Shown here one piece after another: positions 36,608-50,076 of a stretch of DNA of 64,000 bases. The position numbers were made by a program, and so were the translations under genes. The notes beneath the pieces are model-generated. The model worked only from the letters and a program-made list of their open reading frames with translations, was not told where the DNA came from and made no database searches. Each line of letters starts with the position of its first letter. Position 1 is the first letter of the stretch. Source of the DNA: Ciona intestinalis (lineage: Eukaryota > Chordata > Ascidiacea > Phlebobranchia > Cionidae); assembly GCF_000224145.3 (NCBI RefSeq), contig NC_020175.2:460525-524524 (forward strand), written 5' to 3'.

Positions 36608-37825
36608 TCCGCCCAAAAATGTAACAGAATTAGAATATTCTAACTTTTTTCTGAAGGTTTTTGTTTATAACTACTGAGTTTGTTTCGTTTCTTATTCCAC
36701 CCAACACTCCTCAAGTAGTGCTATTTTAATACCCCACAACAAATATGCAAGACAGATGGGATTCAGCAATCAGAAAACCAAAGAAAATGGCCAACAGCCG
36801 CTAAATAGTAAATGAAATCTATTTAAAACATAAAGCCAAAAATAAATGCGGCCGATAAAATGTGAGTTGAACGCCCAACAATATGAAGGAGTGCCAAACC
36901 TGGCAACCAACAAAGCACAACAAAATGTACGAATCAAACCAAAACAAAACCCCGGGATACAAAAAGCTCAAGAACCAAACTAGAAATACAACGATGCAAC
37001 ATCACATACCAACATGAACAACCCATAAAGTGAGATGCAAACTTCAACTGCAGACAAACACTAAACTTCCGGGCGAGAAACCCAGGATAAAAAAGAATCT
37101 AAGAATTCATTTCTCAGTGTTTGTTTTGTAACAAAACTTGCTGAAAATCTACTTTCTTTGTTTCATTCTTTCTCCTGAGGGCGCAAAATTCCTCTAAATT
37201 TCGCAAGAATTCCCACGCTTAATTTTTGCGTTGATTTCATAATTTAATCATTACAAGTGGCAAGTGCCCAGTGTTTCCAACTAAAAATTGTAGTGTTTTC
37301 AAATTTTATTGTTTTTCTAGGCCAAGCGTAGTGATTGTTTTGTCATAAAGTAGCGATACAGACGTAGATTCATGACGTCATAATAGCGATTAACAGAACG
37401 ATTATTTGCAAGGCAAAGATCATGGGAGAAGTAGTGTATAGTTGGTTGGGGTAAGATGGTCCATGGTTGCATTCTTTTTCGTTGGCCCACTTTGTAACCA
37501 ACATTAATATTTAAATAATTTATAACGACTCTAAAAGTGTAAACCGGATCGCTAAATATGGAATTTAGGTGTTATTTTTATGCTGCGGCAACGATACGGA
37601 TAAACTAGTTGATTGGCCTATTTACCACATTCCAAAATGTACCAGTGCTCCCGTTTTGAATTTTAAGGTGTTTATATCCTTTCTTCTGCTTGAGAACGTG
37701 AAAACTTTGGGAAGCACTGTGCCCGGTGTAGTAAATTTAATGATTAAATGCACTCGTTTTTGCTGTGCTATAAAAACGGGAAACGATGTGAGTTGCCATT
37801 ATTTTACAATTCATTTACAGGCACT
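36608..37825. other. Intergenic between SLC22 and SOUL-like genes
   Basis: The first part is presumably SLC22 3'UTR. About 36720-37110 is an A-rich, T-poor strand-asymmetric stretch ('caaacactaaacttccgggc') with no recognised origin. A degraded start of the short inverted-repeat element lies at 37436 ('tatagttggttggggtaaga'). No gene seen. Confidence 0.55.
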
Positions 37826-39136
37826 ATGATTTCTACATTCGTTGTTACCGTGTTGTTTCTGTCTGCCGCTACAGCAAAACAGTATAACAGTTACGAAGAA
37901 CCGGAGTGGAGACTGATTGGAGACCAACCGAAAGTAAGTTTTTGAGCTGTTAATTTAAAACTTTTGCATTGGGTGTTAAAATGCTGGGAATCCTTCCGAG
38001 GCACGTACGCCGGGGAACCTGCTGCTCTAGTATTTTGATTATTACACGAGCCTGAACACCGCATTAACTGTTTAATTGAAATGTTTGTTTTGTCTTGAAA
38101 GGATGGCTCCTTCGAAGCCCGTTTATATCCTGCATGTAATTGGACAACCACAAGTATAAGGGGGGACACCGTAGACCAAGTTACGAAGACCGCTTTCTGG
38201 AGGCTTTTCAAATACATACAAGGAGCCAACATTAGAAGTAAGCGAAATCAAGTTGTGGCTCCGGAAACTGTGATCTAGGTTATAGGACTATTACGCCCAC
38301 ACGTATAGTAAGCGTATATAAGCGTAAGATACAAAGTAGTCTTTAGTTTTTGGACCATATCTGCTTTAGCACATAATATCCGAAGTGTGTATTCAACAAC
38401 TTGCAACTAACAACAGAATATGCTAGTGTAGGGAGGATACGGTTTTAAATGATGTTTTCTTTTCACCACCCTAATATACCCGTTTGAAATGTAATTTTTA
38501 TTAGCAAACCCCAATTAAATATTTCTTTCCCAGAAACTGTTATCCCGATGACTGTACCAGTGTCCATCCGTACGCCAAGCCAACCGTGTCCGTTCTGCCC
38601 CACTGAGTTCGACATCTCATTCTATTTACCCACAGCCTTCCAAACGAACCAACCAGAGCCCACAAACTCACTTATTACAGTAAGGGAACAACCAGCAATG
38701 AAAGTATATGCAAGGTGGGAATGTTTACGCTAGGTCATCTACGGCTAAATTTTCTCTTAAGCGTCCCGTGGAAACCACGTTAGTTAACACTGATAGTGTA
38801 CTTTTTTATACTTCTCCCGATCCGTTAATGGGGTTCTTGTTTGCCTATACCGAATCTTCAGTCACTGGAAGTGCTGTTCTGCAAAGCGTCTTTCTTTGGG
38901 CAGCGAAACTTTAAATTTATACCAATAAACGCCATTTTTTCAGAACCTTTACCGGATTCGCTGATTCCGTCGCATGGAAAACTGAAGCTGGCAAACTCTA
39001 TGCTGACCTCTTGCGGAATGGTGTTTCAGATTCGACGCTGGACAAACGAATGATGATTTGCGCCGGTTACGATAGTCCTTTTCATTTGTTTAATCGACGT
39101 AATGAAGTTTGGATAGCTGTTAAACCGCAAGCGTGA
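37826..39136 (+). CDS. SOUL / haem-binding-protein-like secreted protein
   Basis: Small SOUL-family (HEBP) protein; family members bind haem or other tetrapyrroles. Exons 37826-37933, 38102-38237, 38534-38714 and 38944-39136 (stop TGA) give exactly 206 codons. The first 17 residues (MISTFVVTVLFLSAATA) form a clear signal peptide, so it is probably secreted or luminal. Family marks are EARLYPACNWTTTSI near the start, a central VIPMTVPV segment (the conserved M-x-x-PV of SOUL), MKVYARTFTGFA and a C-terminal NEVWIAVKP. Cysteines in 'PCPFC' could form disulphides. I chose the ATG at 37826 because it begins the signal peptide; 'tttacag' just upstream (37814-37820) could be a 5'UTR or spliced-leader acceptor. 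AATAAA is at about 39145, ten bases after the stop. Confidence 0.87.
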
Positions 39137-39820
39137 AGAATGAAATAAAATTCGTGCCAAATGTTTTTGTATCTGTTCTTGAGGGTTAAGACTGTTGTTG
39201 CCTACCCTGTTAAATTGAATGAATGAATAAATGTAACTTAGTTTTATCCTCGGGTGGCGAGAAAACGACAGTCGTTCACGGGTTCATCACCTCGTGACCA
39301 TGTATGTTACTTTGTGGGTAATAATTTTTTTTGTTAATTTTTTTTCATCTTTTTATGTATGGCTGATAATTTGGACAACCCGTCCACTGGGTTGGAGCAA
39401 TTGCCGTTATAATTTGGACAACCCGTCCACTGGGTTGGAGCAATTGCCGTTAAGTGTCTTGCCCAAGGACACATACGCCACAATGGTTAGCAGCGTCGTT
39501 ACAGGCAGGCGCGCTAAACCACTATGTCACGACAAACTAATCCCCAAAAAAGTCGTTGACGGATCTCGTTTTGTTTTTGGCGGTCAATTTAAACAACCCA
39601 TTAGTGACGACAACTGGGTTTGAGAAATTGCCACAATGGTAGAAGCGATCAGCTTTTAACCCAAATACCCCTGGATTAGATGCAAGCCAACCGTGCCACG
39701 GCACCAGGTTAATTCGTAACTTGTATCTATGAAAAACGGTTCTAAATTACTCATGGCAGACGCTTAACTGGTTATGTTTGTTTTATTAAAGCAGCAGTGA
39801 CATCACTATCATATATGACG
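39137..39820. other. Convergent intergenic region with reversed SINE
   Basis: The SOUL-like gene (plus) and NAA35 (minus) end toward each other here. About 39222-39505 is a SINE in reverse orientation ('aagtgtcttgcccaaggaca'). Within it a 43-bp piece beginning 'ataatttggacaacccgtcc' is tandemly duplicated (39366 and 39409). A TTTATT at about 39782-39787 is a plausible AATAAA signal for NAA35. Confidence 0.6.
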
Positions 39821-42800
39821 TCACGACACACGTATAATAGGAAAGACTGAATTAACCGAGAAATCGAACTGTGGACGTGAAGTTGAGTTTTGTTTGTGGC
39901 CACCTGCCAATAACTTGGTCATTACAAGGTTGGTTTTGGCGACAAGTAACAGTTTCTGTACCTGCGTTGTATGATGCAGGTTGTTTAAATTGAGGTCCTA
40001 CATATGTGGAACATATATCAAGGTGGGAGTTAATATATATATATAGATACCTTTCTTCTAAAACCAACACCTATCATAAAAATGTAGAATAAGAATAAAT
40101 AATTTTGATGCAAATATCAAACATGCTCATTTAAAAAGCTTGTAAACAATAAAGTACCTAATATATCATCTATATATATATAGTAAGATGGGGGAAGATG
40201 GGACACCTTCGGCACATAATATCTGAATATCCTGATCGGGTTTTAAACAGTTAACAACGGTCTATGGGAGTCTTGAGCATATATTTTTATAATTCTTTAA
40301 AAGTTCCTTGTTTACTACCACATTGGACGAGAAAGTAGAGTTAAAATGTGTCCCAACTTCCCCCACCCTACTATAAGTAAAAAATATATTAGTTATTATT
40401 TTAAAACAAAACATTAATCTGACCTCTGCACTTGGTGCAACTGATTCATAAGATTGCTTGGCTTGTGTAAAGTGTTTGGATGATGATAAATATAAATCCT
40501 GTGCAGTTGGTGGGGGGTAGTACTGACTCACATTTGTCATCTCCTGTAGTATATTCAGCTGTTAAAGCAATTGAACAGAATCTATGTGGTGTAAATTATA
40601 TTAGATTTTGAATAATATTAATTACAGTTGTTATTAACAGTAGATATAGAAAAAATGAAATTATTGTTTATGGAAAAATATGAGGCCTTTAAAAATCATT
40701 TACAAGTATCCAAATGAAGACTAGAGTTGGCCTGTTATCTATGAAAATAACAACATAACATAGGTGTGCAATATATGTGTTTTCCCCACAAATCAGTCAT
40801 TTAAAATAACAAAAAAAATTAAAAATGAAGAAAGTAAAGCAGTTAATGCTTTGTGAGTTGTATAACAAAAAAATACAACCGTAAATTTAATGCTAAAAAA
40901 CAATAATAAAATCACTTTATTTGCTTTGGTGCATACAAAACTAATGGTAGCAGTTGTACCAATGCAATATTAGCAAAGAAAACGCTCTCTTACTCATAGT
41001 AGCACCAGTGTATCATGAGATCAAAATAATCGAATCATTCACCTGGAATTGTTTATAAGGCACGAAAGGTGGCGTGCCCACTGTTATAAACGGTGAAAAC
41101 CTATGTTCATATCGTATTCCTTCATCATCGAAACTAAAATCAGGTGTCGACATTTTCCCTTCAAGAAAGAAACCAAGAAGAGCTTTGAAGCAACCTGCAG
41201 CCATCATCTGCATGCCCTGGGACGTGGAATATTGTGTTATGTGACATAACAATAGTTGATTTATCTCTTCGGTTACAGTAGCAAAGATCAGGTTAATTAA
41301 TTCAGCAACAAAGGGAAAGAAATTAGCAAAACAACGTCAGTCGTTATACACACACAGTCACTACAGGTAAACTGCTTTAATAAAACCGCGGCTGCTAAAC
41401 CCACATTACAGTTCAGTTACTTATATTCAGTTGCATTTAATTAAAATAAAACGAGCACACAACATTCCATTTTGGGTGTGTAAGGTCGTGCAGCGAGGCA
41501 CGCCATGGTACCAGAGACTTAGGCCAGATTTTATCCATTACCCCCACACCCAGGGTGCGAGTCGTGCGACAATCGTATATTTTTTACCAACCCACTTACC
41601 TGAGTGATTGCTATCTCTCTCAGATGAACTTTACATTTCTTTTTATTCTTCTTGGATTTTTTGTTTGACCTTGACTTTGCAGGGGTGGGGTCAGCTAACA
41701 TGTCGTCACTTTGTAGTTGACTTTCTGCACGATTTAGAGTGGTAAGTTGCCAACTAAGCAGAACCTCAGCAAGGTACCTGTGTGTGGTAAGACTAGATGT
41801 TGGTTGTGGAAAATGTTTTTATACTTAGTCTAGAATATAGTCATAAATGTATTTTCAATACCATGAAATATAACGACTGACGTTTTGTGTTATAACGACT
41901 GTTTACATCAATTACATTTATTCATCCATTCATACCGTAAACTAATAAACTTACCAGTAAATATAATGATATTCATGATCACTGTACAGTTGAAGGTGGA
42001 ATCCACTTAGAACATATTGGATCATAACCTGTATTACAAGTAGAACATTGGAAATTTATTGTAAAATAGAGAGCAATTTTATTTCTTAAATGAAATCTAA
42101 TTCATAACGGTAAATAAAATAGAAACAACATGATAAATGAAATATAATTGATAGAATGTTCCCATCTTACAGTCTCGCTCACCCTGACTCAAGCAACCAA
42201 CTTAACAACCCTCTTAATGCAAATAGGTATAAGTTTGAGTTAACGAGATGATGCTTCGTAATACCAATATTAACGAGAACGTACGTGACCACGGGGCACG
42301 CTTAACTTAGCGTATACTATACATAATGCCCTAACTGGTCTCTTGGACTGCTTCGCCTTAAGATTTCACCCGTATAGAATACCACTTTATTTACTGCATA
42401 ATAGAATGTCACTATGCCTTCACCCTCATTGCATGGTAAAGTAAGGAGGTTATGGGCCAACACTGGCTTATATACCATGACTCGAGCTACCTCACCAATA
42501 TAGAATACACTATGCAATCTATATAACAATATAACGACTACATGCTTACCCTCAAAGTGTGGTAAAGTGTCCAACTACCAATACAGGTGAGATGAGACTT
42601 TCCTGCGTTGGGGTCAATTGCGTGCATGAGTGAGTTGATATCTTGGTCACATTTATCTGCTTCATCCTGGAGGTTAAAACTTGTTAGAAACCAAGAAAAA
42701 GTGGTTAAACCAAAAAAAATAAACAAAAAACAAGCATAATTAAACAAAAACAACAACAGTTACTACCAAAAAATAGTTAAAAAAATGATAAAGAAAATTA

Positions 42801-45800
42801 AATAAATTTTTAGCAGGAGTTCTAAAAATTATAATATTAAACAGTTACAAAATTGAAAAACTGGATAATGAGAAAAATAGGCATAAAAAAACAGAAACAT
42901 ATCAACTTGAAAGTAAGTTCACGGATATTTTAAACCCAGCCTACTTGTAGCATTCCTAGTTCTTCAAGAACAGCTGATAGCTTTTCACGTTGCCTTGCAT
43001 AGTTATGCCCATATGCTTGTACCATTTTACCCATAGCCTGAAGAATAACACACAAATATTACCAAGAAAATCGTGATATTGTACGCTCAGTGTGCAAGAC
43101 TAATACTATGATACGTTTCTGTTATAATACGTGCATAATTTATGGTACCTAAGAATGTTTTATGATTTTGCTAATCAGTTTATGCCAGGTGAAAAAATAT
43201 CCTAAGATTAACAATAGGCACACTAACTATGACTATAAAGGATTTTATTCTGCCAACTCAAACATTTATATTAACATATTACATTTAACTTCTATACAAG
43301 ATTTGTGTCATAGCTGACAAAAAGGTTTAGAATGTTGTAGGGGGGGCAAGGATAGTGAGATGTGCATTTTTTTAAAACAAATTAAATGCCAATGTTTACA
43401 GATTACCACAGTGTAGAAGCTTTCAATGTAGACCTGTCTACCCCACCAGGGCCACCATCACATGTTTAGTGCCTATGATTTGTGTAGTGTGTGTATTGCT
43501 TGTAAAAGTTAACAAAACCTAATCAGGAGCTGAAATGTAATCTAATCACTGCCATGTACATAAACCCACTTGCTTTCATTTTAGCAACCAGAAAGCTCAC
43601 TCAACCAGAAATCAAGTAAACTTACCCTTGAAGCCTTGGTTAGAAAAGCATCCAAACAACTCCTGACTTGTGGATGATGTAATACTGATGGGAACTTGTT
43701 GGACAACGAAGGTGGGGAGTTAAAAACTCGAACGGAATCCCGTAACGCTTCACCGAGTTGCTGGTTGCCAAATATTTTCCGATATTCCGGAATGAAAGTG
43801 ATTTGTACGATGGAACGCGCGAGGACAGTTGGTTCGGTGTGCGAGAAATCAACAACAAAGTCCTGGTGGTGTGGAATGCTGGTGAACTTATATTTAGACA
43901 TACACAATACACAAGATTATATTTAGAAATATACAAGTTGAAATTTTCTCCGCACACTTTTTAAAATGGCCAAATTTTTCTGCCGACCATTTGTTTCAAG
44001 TAACCTTGTGTGAAATGCATATGTGGCACGCACAAATCGCCTTTAATGTCAACATAATGCTTCCATATACGCTATACGTAAGCAGACACTTGTACATTAA
44101 ACAACTTACGAGGATACTCTGGAATGAAGTTAAGGTGGTCATGTCTATCACTGATAACAAGCGAGATATCATATCTTTGTAGCAACTACTTATCTCGTCT
44201 TTACTTCTGAGCTTGGTGTACCTGATAAGCATGTAGGAGTATATGAGAGAAGAAATAGAAGAAGAATAAAACTACATAGCATGGCAGCTTGATTGTAAAC
44301 TTGGGAGACGTTATGTCATGACTCATGATTATGCAAAAAATGTATGTTTAGGATCTGGCCACACAAAATACCATTTCATATTATCACACAAAGCAAAAAC
44401 ACAAAGAGTTAATGCAATAAATGTAACAATCTGTGGTAAGACACAAGTAATGTTCGCAACCATGAACGGGGCAATCTCTATAAACTTGGCAAGTGGGAAA
44501 TGCTGGGAGTAAAAGAGTTAAAAAGAGTGTTAATCAACTATAAAATTAATTTGCTTTCTTCAGCGCATGTAAGCCATCTTTGCATCTATCATAGGGGCAG
44601 GAAAATGCATTAGGGCCCTATTAAAATTGAGGTTATCCGAACTGCAAGATGCTGATGACGTTGCACCAACCTTACCCCCTTATTTTTGTATTTTAACTAT
44701 ATTTTTTGCCGAAGAGGCTTTTGATATAAAATTTTGAAACCTTATTTATTTAGATATATACAGTAAGTTTTACAATCTATGTTGTATGAATACCATGACA
44801 GTTACCTTGGGAATGTGGGTGGTAGCAACCTCTGGTTCACCAGTGGTTCAAATCCAAATGATATTTCGTGACCATCTTCACTAGTGGTGGTTGGTAGACC
44901 TAAGCCAGTGGTTCTGTAATGGAAGGGTTATGAAAAAAGTAACACCTACATTGTATTTAAATCCCAATTCTTCTTACTTGTCTATGATATCTAATTGTTC
45001 AGATAGTTGGTTGAAAAGTTTTCGGTTGGCTTGCAAAACTTCTTTCTAAAAATTAATAACAAAAAATTAAACCAAAACTAATATAAAAATATAAAACTAT
45101 TAAAACGGGAAACCTTTAAAAATGATTTAAAAAGTAAATTAAAATAAAAATCCATGAAAAATAAAAATGAATTTGTTTAAAGAAATGCTTAAATTCTAAG
45201 ACTTACATATGACAAATTAAAAATACTGCATACTTTATACAAGTTGTTGGCATATTAAGAAAAGTTCAATCACCTCTTTGTCCCCAAATGGAGCCAACAA
45301 CTGTATGAACAACCTGAGGAATTTTAATCTTGCAAGTACAGCTTGTAAGGAGGTAGCATCATCTGATTTATTTTGTTGGGATTTGAAAACCTGTTGAATT
45401 ATTTTATATTAGTTGATTGTAAGAATGATACATTTGTTAAAAGTATTTCAATGTTTTTCAAACTGTGTGCAATGGAAGCTTAAATTCTTTTCTAACAACC
45501 TCCTGTTGGTATAGTTACAACTAACTATGCCACCCTAACACACTCAAGTATATTTACCACAGCATTAAGAAATTAATGCAATAAAGTCACTCCCCTTTGT
45601 GGGAGAAATTTGGTGTGGTACTAACTACTTTACCAGTTGTATATAAAAATGTTGTATATACATGTATCACTATCAGCAGTATAATAATACATAGGCGCCT
45701 AGATTTTAAAATAAGCGGGGAGGCGATACTTTTTTATAACTGTTAATCAAAAACGTGAAACATCATACACGCGGTCCCTTTTTAATTAGGTTAGATTCGG

Positions 45801-48800
45801 GTGCGTAATTGAACGAGTTTCAGGTGTTAGCTTTGATTGCGCAACAGGTTTACCGGCTGCATTATAATTAGGATTGTTACGTAAAGTATAATAAACATAT
45901 TGTCTGTTACGACATAGTACCAACTCACGCGTGGATTATTGCGTCATAATGGGGATTAAGTAACAATCGGATTGTTGTAACATAGCAGCAGTTGTTGCGT
46001 TTAATATTATCACAATAGTGATTAAAAGCATTTAACGTGTTGGGATTAAAATTGTTATAGCATATTTATGTCCACTGTTGCACGACCGTTCATGCGACGC
46101 AAACTTAATAACGAGTTAATTATACATCACTCAATTGCCTCGTGTCTCCCTTTCACTGTGTTTATTGATTCGTTCGCATTCAACACCGTTATTTATTAGT
46201 TTGCATTAAATTAACCGGCTCTGTGATTCTGTAAACATTCGTTTAGTATTTTACTAAACTACTAAAGGCTCGTAAACAACTAACTTGGCACTGCCTTTCT
46301 CAAGGTTGCGTGTAAAAAAATATAATTTGCAAATAAAACAGGGCAACAGGCTGTAACAAACAACCTAAATGTTTCCCAGAAGAAACACTGTTGTGTATTT
46401 ACGATGTTTTCTTCAGCCAAGCAGCATGTTTGTTACGTATAATAGAAGGAATTCACACGTGCATTCATGGCATCATAATAGCAATTGTTTGACCTAGAAA
46501 TTAATTACGACATAAAATCCATTGACCCATTGATTATTTAGTCTGCAGATATTTGCCCGCTTACGTTTGCGCGCAAGTAAAGTATAGATAGGTTTGCACA
46601 AATACTCTGTAAGCGCATGAAGCAACGCCTCGATTGAAAAAAAGCTGGGAACCACTGTAGTGGGGAATATAGCATTAATTGTCACGCTCTATGTAATTAA
46701 TTTAAATTAAAATAATGCTTACGACGATCACTAAAGGATAATTTGCGATCGTTTGCTTTAGAACTTAATAAAGTGCTCTCGTACCACCTGTGAGACCTTT
46801 GCGTACTACAGTTTGGGAACCACTGAATTCTAGACTATAAGTAAAATCTTTTTGTTCAGTAAGATTTTATATTTAGTCATACTTTTTAAATGAAATTGTG
46901 ATATCATTCAGATCCTGAATTTGGATGGATGGATACTGCCTATGAAGACTGAGGCATAAATAAATATTTACAGAAATTTTTATTTACAATAAAAGCAGTT
47001 TATTATTTACAATAAAAGCAGCCTATTTCAACGAGATTGAAAAGGTGTTTTGCCGAACCGCACTTCTGCCGATCCATTCATCGATTATTGGAGTTGTGTC
47101 CAGTGAATCGACCTTCTGTTTGTATACGTTGAGGATGAACATGTGGTTCAATCTTTTCTGTGACATGGTCGATCTTAAATACGTTTTTATGCGTCGTAGC
47201 ACACTAAATGACCGCTCTGCTTCGCATGTGGTGCACGGAAGAGTTAAGTAGAGTCGCAGAATTACGGCAAGATTAGGCAGCAAGATAGACAAATTTTCAT
47301 GCCTGGCAAACAACTCGGACGTTTTTTCAACAGTGGTTGCTGATATGTTGTGTGAAAGTTTGTAATGATAAAACTGCTCTATTTCAGTTGGTAGGTTCCG
47401 TGCAACAATATCATTACAATACATTTTTTGCAATTCGGCTGTAGATGACGTGATTTCTGCAGAGCGGGGATCCTTGCAAACAAGCACAGTTTCAAGATCA
47501 GCTACGATACCGAGATTTTGGGATGAGTAGCGCTGCAAAANNNNNNNNNNNNNNNNNNNNNNNNNNNNNNNNNNNNNNNNNNNNNNNNNNCCTTAGCATC
47601 CAAGCACTCGCATCTGCGTCAATGAGTTTGCAAACTTAAACCCATAAGTGAGGGTTTGGAAATCTTCTTCTTCAAATACATTCGCCTAAAAGTTAAAAAT
47701 ATGTAGAATGAGAAGGGTAGTAGGGTAACACTGCAATAGGCGTCAAGCTGCATCAATATATAAATATATATTTTTGTTAAATTAGAATTCCTCCTCTTAA
47801 AAAAAAGAAGTCATATTATTGTAGTTTAAAACCAATTTTACACGTTCCTATTATGCGCGTTATTATTTATGTCAGTCAGGGTATGTTTTTATCCAACACA
47901 ACACGTTACGTTTATACGCGTCCATTTTCTAAGCACAGACCCCTTTTTAAATTCTAGGATAAGCTCCTGTTCAGGAGATTTTATATTTTGTATTTACACA
48001 GACAGAGCAACCTTAAAGACTTTTTCTTTTATTAGATGACAAAGCTTCAGAACACCAATACAGTAAGCCTTCAGTATACGATCCTGTATGAGATCTGTCT
48101 CATGGAGGTACAAGCATGTGAATACTGTCTGTGCAAGTGATTGTCCTTCGAGCCAAGATAACTGGAACATTATAATGATTGTAAAAAGTTGTTATAGTTG
48201 ATTACTCACACAGTAACTTTGTTATATTTAAAAGGTAAAGTATGTTATATATAAAGAGGTAATAAAATACATTCATTTTCAGATAAATTTGATAGGTTTG
48301 TGAATGGTTATCTTACTTACAATACAAGTTTGACAAACGTCCATGACAGAAATTAATTCACAAGGTATAAGATTGTTCAGCTTGATTGAACCTTCAGCAA
48401 TTCTCTCCTTAAATGAAGACACCTGTAAATAGATATCAGAAATTTGGAATGGTTGTAGTAATAAATATAATCCAAAGCTTTTAAGTTGCAGGAGAGGCAC
48501 ATCTAACTTATGGTTGCGTTTTGTTTACTGATTAATGCAGTGCAGAAAATAGTTAAAAGTGTAAACAGAAATTTTTTGTTCAAAAATCGTGCTCAAAATC
48601 TAAAATAACTAAAGTTTACATTTCTCACAAACAAACACATTCATCATATAAATATACAAATAGAATCCAAGAAAGCTAAATTTTATTTAAACTTACTTGT
48701 CTCTTAGCCTGTCCACCCAGCATACCAGCATCCATCTTTGGATCCATCATTTCAATCGCACTCATGGCTTCGTATAAACCAAAACTAGAAATTTAACAAC

Positions 48801-49650
48801 AAAAACATAAACAACTACTATTATTGTAATCGAGCTACAGTTAGGGTTATCTAGGGTAAGATGTCACTTGAGTGACCTGACTCTAACTTTTAGAACATGG
48901 CTGTTGCATGACAATGACATTTAATTAAACTAAATCACCCAGAATTAAGTAGGAAAAGTATTTATCAATTATTAGAATGAGTGGTGGGTTGATGCTAATG
49001 ATGCAGTTAGGTTTAAATTGGTAAAATTACTCTCTTTTATTGCAAGAAACGACTGCAGAAACAAACTACAATATTGGGTAAAGGTACATAAGCAACTATT
49101 ACAGCAAAGAAATTCCTGGTATAAAATTTTAAGGAACGATTTAACTTCAAACAAACTTTTTATATTAAAATATAAAATGTAATTCTTACTTTGGTTCATG
49201 AACAAGTTCCCCCAACTTTAATCCTGTAAATTAAAAGCTTGTAAAATTATCAGCACTTAACATTTAGAATTTTTAGTCAAAGATTCCGGAACTAAACTTA
49301 AAAAACAGCAATGGTTCAAAAACAGTGACTCCTCATAGGTTGTTTAAATTGTCAGCTATTAAAAAAGAAAAATCTCTCCTTAAAACAATCAGCCACAAGT
49401 TACATATGTTATAACTCTTAAATAGGCATGTATAAAACAGAACACCAGCGTGGCAGCGTTATAATGAGAAATGACTGTCGTTTTTCTCCACGTTACGGTA
49501 AATATTAAGTTACATTTACTCATCCATACCTTCACAAGCTTCCGAGAATGGTTGTGTTACATCCACCCACTTGTAATGATATTCGCACCCCTCGTCCCAG
49601 TTTGGCACAGGGCTGGGTGATGGGGTTTCTTTTGGCTCGTTTTCGTTCAT
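39821..49650 (-). CDS. naa35: NAA35 / MAK10, NatC N-terminal acetyltransferase auxiliary subunit
   Basis: Non-catalytic subunit of the NatC complex, which acetylates nascent proteins with Met-hydrophobic N-termini at the ribosome. Exons in transcript order: 49530-49650, 49190-49223, 48697-48784, 48321-48422, 48012-48161, 47591-47685, (gap), 45274-45390, 44978-45045, 44806-44913, 44110-44221, 43626-43862, 42945-43037, 42550-42666, 41955-42028, 41600-41777, 41043-41216, 40424-40543, 39821-39961 (stop TGA). The MAK10 signature MDPKMDAGM is intact in exon 48697-48784, with [52 protein letters not shown] and LLAGGHKQN further on. Exons 1-5 total 165 codons and exons 45274 to the stop total 513. 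A piece after exon 6 is lost at the 47541-47590 gap and the last bases of exon 6 are off frame. The start at 49650 is the nearest ATG before the first conserved block and could move upstream. Confidence 0.93.
40179..40375. mobile_element. Short inverted-repeat element in NAA35 terminal intron
   Basis: Left end 'tagtaagatgggggaagatg', right end 'caacttcccccaccctacta', about 197 bp. It lies 49 bp from the donor of NAA35 exon 40424-40543. Confidence 0.75.
47023..47538 (-). pseudogene. hAT-family transposase, C-terminal fragment
   Basis: A 171-codon frame ending in the hAT dimerisation region: [17 protein letters not shown] followed by [19 protein letters not shown], typical of ZMYM6/TTF-type hAT transposases. 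It is cut by the 50-N gap at 47541. It lies on the same strand as NAA35, inside its intron between exons 47591-47685 and 45274-45390. The catalytic N-terminal part was not found. Sequences such as 'gtttgggaaccactg' (46811) look like hAT ends, but I could not pair both termini. Confidence 0.8.
47541..47590. other. Assembly gap (50 N)
   Basis: Gap between NAA35 exon 6 and the hAT fragment. It probably also hides a small NAA35 exon, since conserved residues between exons 47591-47685 and 45274-45390 are missing. Confidence 0.95.
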
Positions 49651-50076
49651 TATTCCGCCAGTGACAATGTCCGTCCAACCACTGTTTATTGCAAGAGCTA
49701 CAGCATTGAGCATGTATGTATGAAGCACTTAAGTTTGAAGCAGTGTTACACAAACATACTTAATTTCTGAAAGCAAACCAACAGTGTAACGAAGTTTAAA
49801 AACGAAATTTGTTATAGAAAAACCTTCAATTGCAAAGAAACATTACGTAATATGTAGCAGTGTAAGATGTCAGAAAACTTGGCATATAAGAACACTAAAC
49901 AGTAAGTAAATGTAAGTTGGTGTAAAATATTTCACAGTGGTTGCCTGTCAATGCCAGTAATGCGTGAAAGAACATTTGAACAAAACCAACAGTAACGAAA
50001 AACAATGTAAAACGGGAACATTATTTAACAACAATAATTTTAAACAAACAAATGAAATTGCTGAAAGATTTTCTTA
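49651..50076. other. Spacer between fukutin and NAA35
   Basis: 426 bp between the fukutin stop and the NAA35 start, both on the minus strand. In-frame codons continue upstream of the NAA35 ATG to about 49728, with an AG acceptor-like site near 49681, so a 5'UTR intron or upstream start is possible. No repeat or promoter motif was recognised. Confidence 0.4.

Noticed and set aside
37569..37829. 86-codon frame just before the SOUL-like gene
   Set aside because: No family similarity was seen, and the downstream ATG at 37826 starts a clear signal peptide in a different context.
43581..43964. Plus-strand and alternative minus-strand frames around the NAA35 exon at 43626-43862
   Set aside because: They are shadows of the NAA35 exon, which fits the family and its splice phases.
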